From Simiduia curdlanivorans (GTDB lineage: Bacteria; Pseudomonadota; Gammaproteobacteria; Pseudomonadales; Cellvibrionaceae), in NCBI RefSeq assembly GCF_030409605.1, contig NZ_JAUFQG010000006.1, forward strand, positions 186,001-250,000: 64,000 nucleotides of DNA, given 5' to 3'. Below are positions 60,338-64,000 of the stretch, one piece after another (positions within the stretch are counted from its first letter, which is position 1; each line of letters begins with the position of its first letter). Below the pieces are notes generated by a model, which was not told where the DNA came from, did not search any database, and was given only the letters and a program-made list of their open reading frames with translations. The position numbers were made by a program, and so were the translations under genes.

Positions 60338-60990
60338 TCAAGTTTCACTACACTCCACCACCGGGCCTGCCTGAACTCTTGTTTCAGGACGATCATCTTA
60401 TCGTGGTCGCCAAGCCTTCCGGCTTGCTGTCCAACCCCGGCATAGCGCCCGAAACCAAAGATTGCCTACTGTCGAGATGCCAAGCGGCCTATGGCGAACT
60501 GTACCTAGTGCACCGGCTCGACTGCGACACCTCCGGTATTCTGGTACTGGCAAGAACAAAGGCGGCCGAGCGCCACCTCAAAATCCAGTGGCAAAATCGG
60601 CAAGTGAAAAAGCGCTATATCGCCGTAGTCGCGGGGCATATAACGCCAGAACAAGGGCTAATCGATAAACCGCTGGCGGCCAACACCGAGCAGCCGCCCT
60701 TGCAAAAGGTGTGTTATTACACCGGCAAACCAGCACAAACCGAGTACCGGCTACAGGCGCATCAAGGACCGAACAGCAAACTTGAACTCTACCCGCTCAC
60801 CGGCAGAACCCACCAACTACGGGTACATTTGTGCGATCTAGGTCACCCCATTATTGGCGACACTTTTTACGGTCATGATCAAGCCCCAACGAACACGAAT
60901 AACCGACTGCTACTACACGCCAACCAATTAACCTTCAGCCACCCGGTGAACAACGAAATACACACCTTTTCTTGCCCAGAAGATTTTTAA
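60334..60990 (+). CDS. rluA: RluA-family pseudouridine synthase
   Basis: A 218-residue enzyme converting uridine to pseudouridine in 23S rRNA (U746) and tRNA (U32) if it is a true RluA. The catalytic motif H-R-L-D-C-D-T-S-G has its nucleophile at D63. Length fits RluA rather than RluC/D, which carry an S4 domain. Coupled to rlmJ by ATGA overlap. The site specificity is from family only. Confidence 0.88.
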   Translation: MIKFHYTPPPGLPELLFQDDHLIVVAKPSGLLSNPGIAPETKDCLLSRCQAAYGELYLVHRLDCDTSGILVLARTKAAERHLKIQWQNRQVKKRYIAVVAGHITPEQGLIDKPLAANTEQPPLQKVCYYTGKPAQTEYRLQAHQGPNSKLELYPLTGRTHQLRVHLCDLGHPIIGDTFYGHDQAPTNTNNRLLLHANQLTFSHPVNNEIHTFSCPEDF

Positions 60991-61002
60991 ATCAATAAAA
61001 TA

Positions 61003-61018
61003 CTGTTTATTTGTACAG
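61003..61018 (+). promoter_or_regulatory. LexA (SOS) box upstream of yebG
   Basis: CTGTTTATTTGTACAG matches the gammaproteobacterial LexA consensus CTGT-N8-ACAG exactly. It lies 51 bases before the yebG start, as expected for an SOS-repressed promoter. Confidence 0.85.
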
Positions 61019-61068
61019 CGAAATAGCGTAAGGTGTGGCACACCACCCACCATGGAGAAAACACCAAC

Positions 61069-61356
61069 ATGGCTATCGAAATTGTTTATCGTGTGATCAA
61101 GCGCAATGGCGAACAGGCAGGAGAGTATATGGACAAGAAATTGGCGGACGCCCACGACCAAAGGCTCGATTGCGTTTACACCATTGTCGACCTCATCAGC
61201 GCCGAAGAAACCGGTTTAACGGAGGCGGCCATTGAAGCCATAGCCGAGCGCTTGATTGAAAATCGCCAAGATTTAATGACAGCATTAAAAAAGGTAAAGG
61301 ATTTACCGGTAGAGGAAGCTGACAGCAATATCACACCGCTGTCTGAGGCGAGTTAG
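61069..61356 (+). CDS. yebG: YebG family SOS-response protein
   Basis: A 95-residue small protein of the YebG family, DNA-damage inducible in E. coli. Conserved features are V-I-K-R-N-G-E, K-K-L-A-D-A-H-D (equivalent to K-E-A-D-A-Y-D) and the I-A-E-R-L-I-E-N-R-Q-D-L segment. ATG 61069 is chosen (GGAG eleven bases upstream); an earlier ATG is too far from family length. It stands directly behind a perfect LexA box. Its molecular function is not known. Confidence 0.92.
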   Translation: MAIEIVYRVIKRNGEQAGEYMDKKLADAHDQRLDCVYTIVDLISAEETGLTEAAIEAIAERLIENRQDLMTALKKVKDLPVEEADSNITPLSEAS

Positions 61357-61398
61357 CGCATTATTGCCACCCGTATCCCCACACAGTAGAATCACTGA

Positions 61399-61423
61399 GA
61401 GCGCCCTTAGGGGCGTTTTTTTA
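61399..61423 (+). terminator. Rho-independent terminator of yebG
   Basis: GCGCCC-TTAG-GGGCGT forms a 6-bp stem followed by seven T residues, 45 bases past the yebG stop. It also shows that the next gene cannot start upstream of 61423. Confidence 0.87.
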
Positions 61424-61456
61424 TTTACACTACTTTTGGAATCGCCTAAAAAGGAA

Positions 61457-61960
61457 TTGAAAATATTATTACGAACTTTCACCGCGCTTGCTATCAGTGT
61501 TTGCAGTTCAACAACTATGGCTGAAGACAAAGCCTCCAACTACTACTTGGGGATTTCAACGGGAACGGTAGTGCTAGAAAACTCCACGAAAGACCCCATC
61601 AACGCCGCAGTAAATATCGGCTACAACTTTTCAGAAAAATGGGCTTTAGAGGGACAATACACTACCTCCATTCGCGACGGAGAATATGACTCCAAGAAAG
61701 TGAATAGCGTCAATGGTGATTTTAATTATCAAATTGAATCCCTGAGTGCCTACGGTGTTTTTCGCTCCGGCGGTAAAGTATATGTTAAGGGCAAAGCCGG
61801 GCTCGCAGACGATATTAATTCGGAAGGCAAAAGACTTACTTGGGGCGCGGGTATTGGCTATCGAGCAAGCGAAAACCCTGCAACTAATATAGAACTGGAA
61901 GCAACAGCACTTGATAGCGGTGCAACTTACTATTCACTTGGCGTTAATTTCGGTTTTTAA
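61457..61960 (+). CDS. Outer-membrane beta-barrel protein (OmpA-like porin fold)
   Basis: A protein of about 167 residues: a signal peptide (F-T-A-L-A-I-S-V-C-S-S-T-T-M-A, cleavage before E-D-K) and a mature part of alternating polar and aromatic strands ending in Y-S-L-G-V-N-F-G-F, with a terminal Phe typical of outer-membrane barrels. The start is unresolved: TTG 61457 gives a good signal peptide but AAGGA sits too near it, and there is no ATG upstream in frame behind the terminator. The fold fits small barrel proteins (OMP_b-brl). Function unknown. Confidence 0.7.
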   Translation: MKILLRTFTALAISVCSSTTMAEDKASNYYLGISTGTVVLENSTKDPINAAVNIGYNFSEKWALEGQYTTSIRDGEYDSKKVNSVNGDFNYQIESLSAYGVFRSGGKVYVKGKAGLADDINSEGKRLTWGAGIGYRASENPATNIELEATALDSGATYYSLGVNFGF

Positions 61961-61973
61961 TAAGATAAAAAAA

Positions 61974-61990
61974 GGCCCGCAAAGCGGGCC
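61974..61990 (-). terminator. Terminator of the TonB receptor gene
   Basis: GGCCCGC-AAA-GCGGGCC forms a perfect 7-bp stem. In the leftward direction a run of seven T residues follows. It lies 69 bases past the receptor stop and may also stop the barrel gene from the other side. Confidence 0.85.
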
Positions 61991-62058
61991 ATCAATTGTA
62001 CTAGAGAGAGTAACTAAGGGACAAACAAATGGGCTGAATAACCTACAGCCCAGATTCT

Positions 62059-64000
62059 TTAAAAGCTGTAATTCGCTACTACAGCAACAGTCGCTGGCGC
62101 CCCGTAGAAGCCGGTCACGAACGCGCCGCCAAAATTATAGCCAGCAATGCGGTACTCTTCGTCGGTTAAGTTTTTACCCACTAAGCCCACCTGCCATTTG
62201 TCATCAGCACTGTAAAACGTCGCGCTGATATCAAGCAATGTGTAGGCTTCTTGATCGATTACGCTGGGCGTTTCGAAAATTTGGGTATCAGAACGGTAAG
62301 CAAGCGTTGGGTTAATCACAAACCGAGCACCGCTAGCGAGCGGGTAATCATAATTCAGCTGAAACATTGCTGTAGTGTCTGGCGTGTTCTGCATATCAAC
62401 GTCATCTGCAACGTCTACACCTGCGGTAATGAATTCTACGAACTCAGTATCGATAATGCCCAAGGTTAAGTTGGCACGTAGGTTTTGTGTCATGGCGAAA
62501 GAGCCTTCTAGCTCAAAACCTTGAATCTTCGCTTTTCCCGCGTTCAATACTGCACTTGAGAAACCACCGGTAGTATTAAACTCTTGTACGGTTACCTGCA
62601 TATCATTGTAATCCGCGTAGAAAGCTGCGGCATTTAAACGCAAACGATTATCGAACACTTCAGTTTTCACACCAAGCTCGTAAGAACTTACAGTTTCCGG
62701 ATCGAAGCCATCCACCGTTGATGGCAAGGTGCTGGCGTCACCGCGCATATCGAAACCGCCACTTTTGAAGCCAGTACTGTAGGTAGCGTAAAGCATGGTG
62801 TCTTCAGTAACGGTGTAGTCTATACCCACATGTGGTGTAAATTCACTCCAGGTATCGTCATTCTCGTAATCGGTCAGCGTATTCAAGTAAGTAGCTGCCG
62901 GTTGACCGGAATTATACTTTTCCGCAAATAAAGGACTATATTTCCCAAGGAAGTTTGCCTTATAAACATCGGCGTCCTTCTTATCTTCTGTGTAGCGGCC
63001 ACCTAAGCTCAAGTTCCAATCAGATGACAATTGCAAATTATAGTGGGCATAGGCCGAAACACTTTTGGTATCGACAGAACCCGCAACCTGTTGCGTTAAT
63101 CCTGCGCCGGCAAATTGAAAGCCAAGCACTGCATCAAAAGCACCTTCCGCATGACCAGAATAATAATACAACCCAGCCACTAGGTTAGAGTTTTCGCCAT
63201 CCCATAGGAGCTGAAACTCTTGTGTGGTTTGATCATCTTTATAATAAGCCGGCACATCGAAATCAGGACTGTTAACACTATCAAAATCAATCGCTGTTTC
63301 GGTATCGCCCTGGCGGTAAGCCGTGGTTGATTTCAACATTACGCTTTCAGACACTTGCCATTCAGCCGTCAGTGAGGCACCGCTAGATTCCACCAAATTC
63401 TCGTGCAACATGTTTGACTCAGTGTCATAGACACTATCAAGTACGGGTGCTGCGGTTAGAGAGGGATTCATGCGGTAGCCATGCTTTGGTGATGACTTAT
63501 CAACCGTTTGGTCAGCAGCTACGCGAATCCAAAGTGTATCAGTGGGCTCAATTTCTAAGCCAATCCGTGCAGTCAATACATCTTTATCGTACTGGTCTTT
63601 GCCGGTTAGTACATTTTCACCGTAACCGTCGCGCTGAAAACTTGCGACCGCACCGCCAAGATAAACGCCGTCCGCAATTTCAGCAGAACCAGCAACTTTT
63701 ACATCCTGTTGATTATAGCTACCTAAAGCACCACTCATGGTCAGACGATCTTCGTTACCGGCCATTTTCTTCGTCACATATTTAACGGCACCACCGATGG
63801 TATTTTTACCATAGAGAGTACCCTGTGGGCCGCGTAACACTTCCACGCGCTCTACATCGAGAATATCCATTACTGCGCCCTGCGGGCGACCGATATAGAC
63901 ATCATCTACATAAATTCCCACACCGGGTTCAAAACCCCACAATGGATCTTGCTGACCAATACCACGAATGAAGGCGGTCAGCGTTGAGTTAGTACCGCGG
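62059..64000 (-). CDS. TonB-dependent receptor, N-terminus beyond the window
   Basis: The frame is open to base 64000, so the signal peptide, TonB box and part of the plug are missing; about 646 residues are visible. Visible plug parts include I-R-G-I-G-Q-Q-D-P and V-E-R-V-E-V-L-R-G-P-Q-G-T-L-Y-G-K-N-T-I-G-G-A-V, the classical TonB-receptor plug signature. The rest is a long beta-barrel ending in A-N-Y-S-F, with the terminal Phe needed for BAM-mediated insertion. Such receptors import siderophores, vitamins or oligosaccharides across the outer membrane using ExbBD-TonB. The substrate cannot be told from the visible part. It is the last gene of its unit, with a terminator behind it. Confidence 0.93.
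   Translation of the reverse strand, partial: RGTNSTLTAFIRGIGQQDPLWGFEPGVGIYVDDVYIGRPQGAVMDILDVERVEVLRGPQGTLYGKNTIGGAVKYVTKKMAGNEDRLTMSGALGSYNQQDVKVAGSAEIADGVYLGGAVASFQRDGYGENVLTGKDQYDKDVLTARIGLEIEPTDTLWIRVAADQTVDKSSPKHGYRMNPSLTAAPVLDSVYDTESNMLHENLVESSGASLTAEWQVSESVMLKSTTAYRQGDTETAIDFDSVNSPDFDVPAYYKDDQTTQEFQLLWDGENSNLVAGLYYYSGHAEGAFDAVLGFQFAGAGLTQQVAGSVDTKSVSAYAHYNLQLSSDWNLSLGGRYTEDKKDADVYKANFLGKYSPLFAEKYNSGQPAATYLNTLTDYENDDTWSEFTPHVGIDYTVTEDTMLYATYSTGFKSGGFDMRGDASTLPSTVDGFDPETVSSYELGVKTEVFDNRLRLNAAAFYADYNDMQVTVQEFNTTGGFSSAVLNAGKAKIQGFELEGSFAMTQNLRANLTLGIIDTEFVEFITAGVDVADDVDMQNTPDTTAMFQLNYDYPLASGARFVINPTLAYRSDTQIFETPSVIDQEAYTLLDISATFYSADDKWQVGLVGKNLTDEEYRIAGYNFGGAFVTGFYGAPATVAVVANYSF

Noticed and set aside
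1..64000. tRNA, rRNA, riboswitch or phage genes
   Set aside because: No cloverleaf, rRNA block, known riboswitch core or phage structural gene was recognised by eye; a covariance-model search could still find small RNAs.

Overview
The window looks like chromosomal DNA of a free-living, probably marine gammaproteobacterium. The best family matches are gammaproteobacterial (YbiT, CmoM, RlmJ, RluA, YebG behind a classical CTGT-N8-ACAG LexA box, BaeSR- and PhoPQ-like kinases). The many lipoproteins, secreted peptidases and a TonB receptor fit a polymer degrader such as the Cellvibrionales. Genus is not determinable by eye. No rRNA, tRNA, CRISPR array or intact IS was seen; one MITE-like element is present. 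TTG and GTG starts are frequent.

Layout. 1-5.1 kb: lipoproteins, a TSUP permease and two exported peptidases (M28, DUF885). 5.2-5.9 kb: a doubtful small ORF and a 278-bp MITE-like element. 6-20 kb: mostly housekeeping genes (CBS protein, SpeE-like protein, GlpD, retropepsin-like protein, HI0933 flavoprotein, DUF748 protein, RIO kinase, YbiT, MscS) and an orphan TssB-TssC fusion. 20.4-25.9 kb: a beta-lactamase-fold hydrolase and the hutC-hutU-hutH operon with its operator. 26-35.6 kb: a nutrient island with an M24 Xaa-Pro-type peptidase, an ornithine cyclodeaminase-family reductase, a POT peptide transporter, a very compact M9 collagenase-like lipoprotein, a GntR/FCD regulator, 4-hydroxyproline epimerase, a DapA-family deaminase and a D-hydroxyproline-dehydrogenase-like flavoprotein. 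36-39 kb: an exported flavin amine oxidase, diheme cytochrome c and RidA operon. 39.3-44.5 kb: hutI-hutG, an AGCS symporter and Ppx/GppA. 44.5-64 kb: regulators, two two-component systems with small exported proteins beside them, PreP-like M16 peptidase, a MshEN/(TP)n/FN3 protein, RlmJ-RluA, SOS-controlled yebG, an outer-membrane barrel and the C-terminal part of a TonB-dependent receptor.

How the genes work together. The central 20-42 kb reads as an amino-acid scavenging region aimed at protein, possibly collagen or gelatin. A surface metallopeptidase would cut the polymer, POT would import peptides, the M24 enzyme would cut Xaa-Pro bonds, and the hydroxyproline enzymes and Hut pathway would feed the products to 2-oxoglutarate and glutamate. 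Near-identical palindromes (ATTGTATACAAT and AATGTATACAAT) lie before the hydroxyproline genes and before the peptidase-transporter operon. This suggests one FCD-GntR regulon, which is an inference. The last hydroxyproline enzyme, 2-oxoglutarate semialdehyde dehydrogenase, is not in the window.
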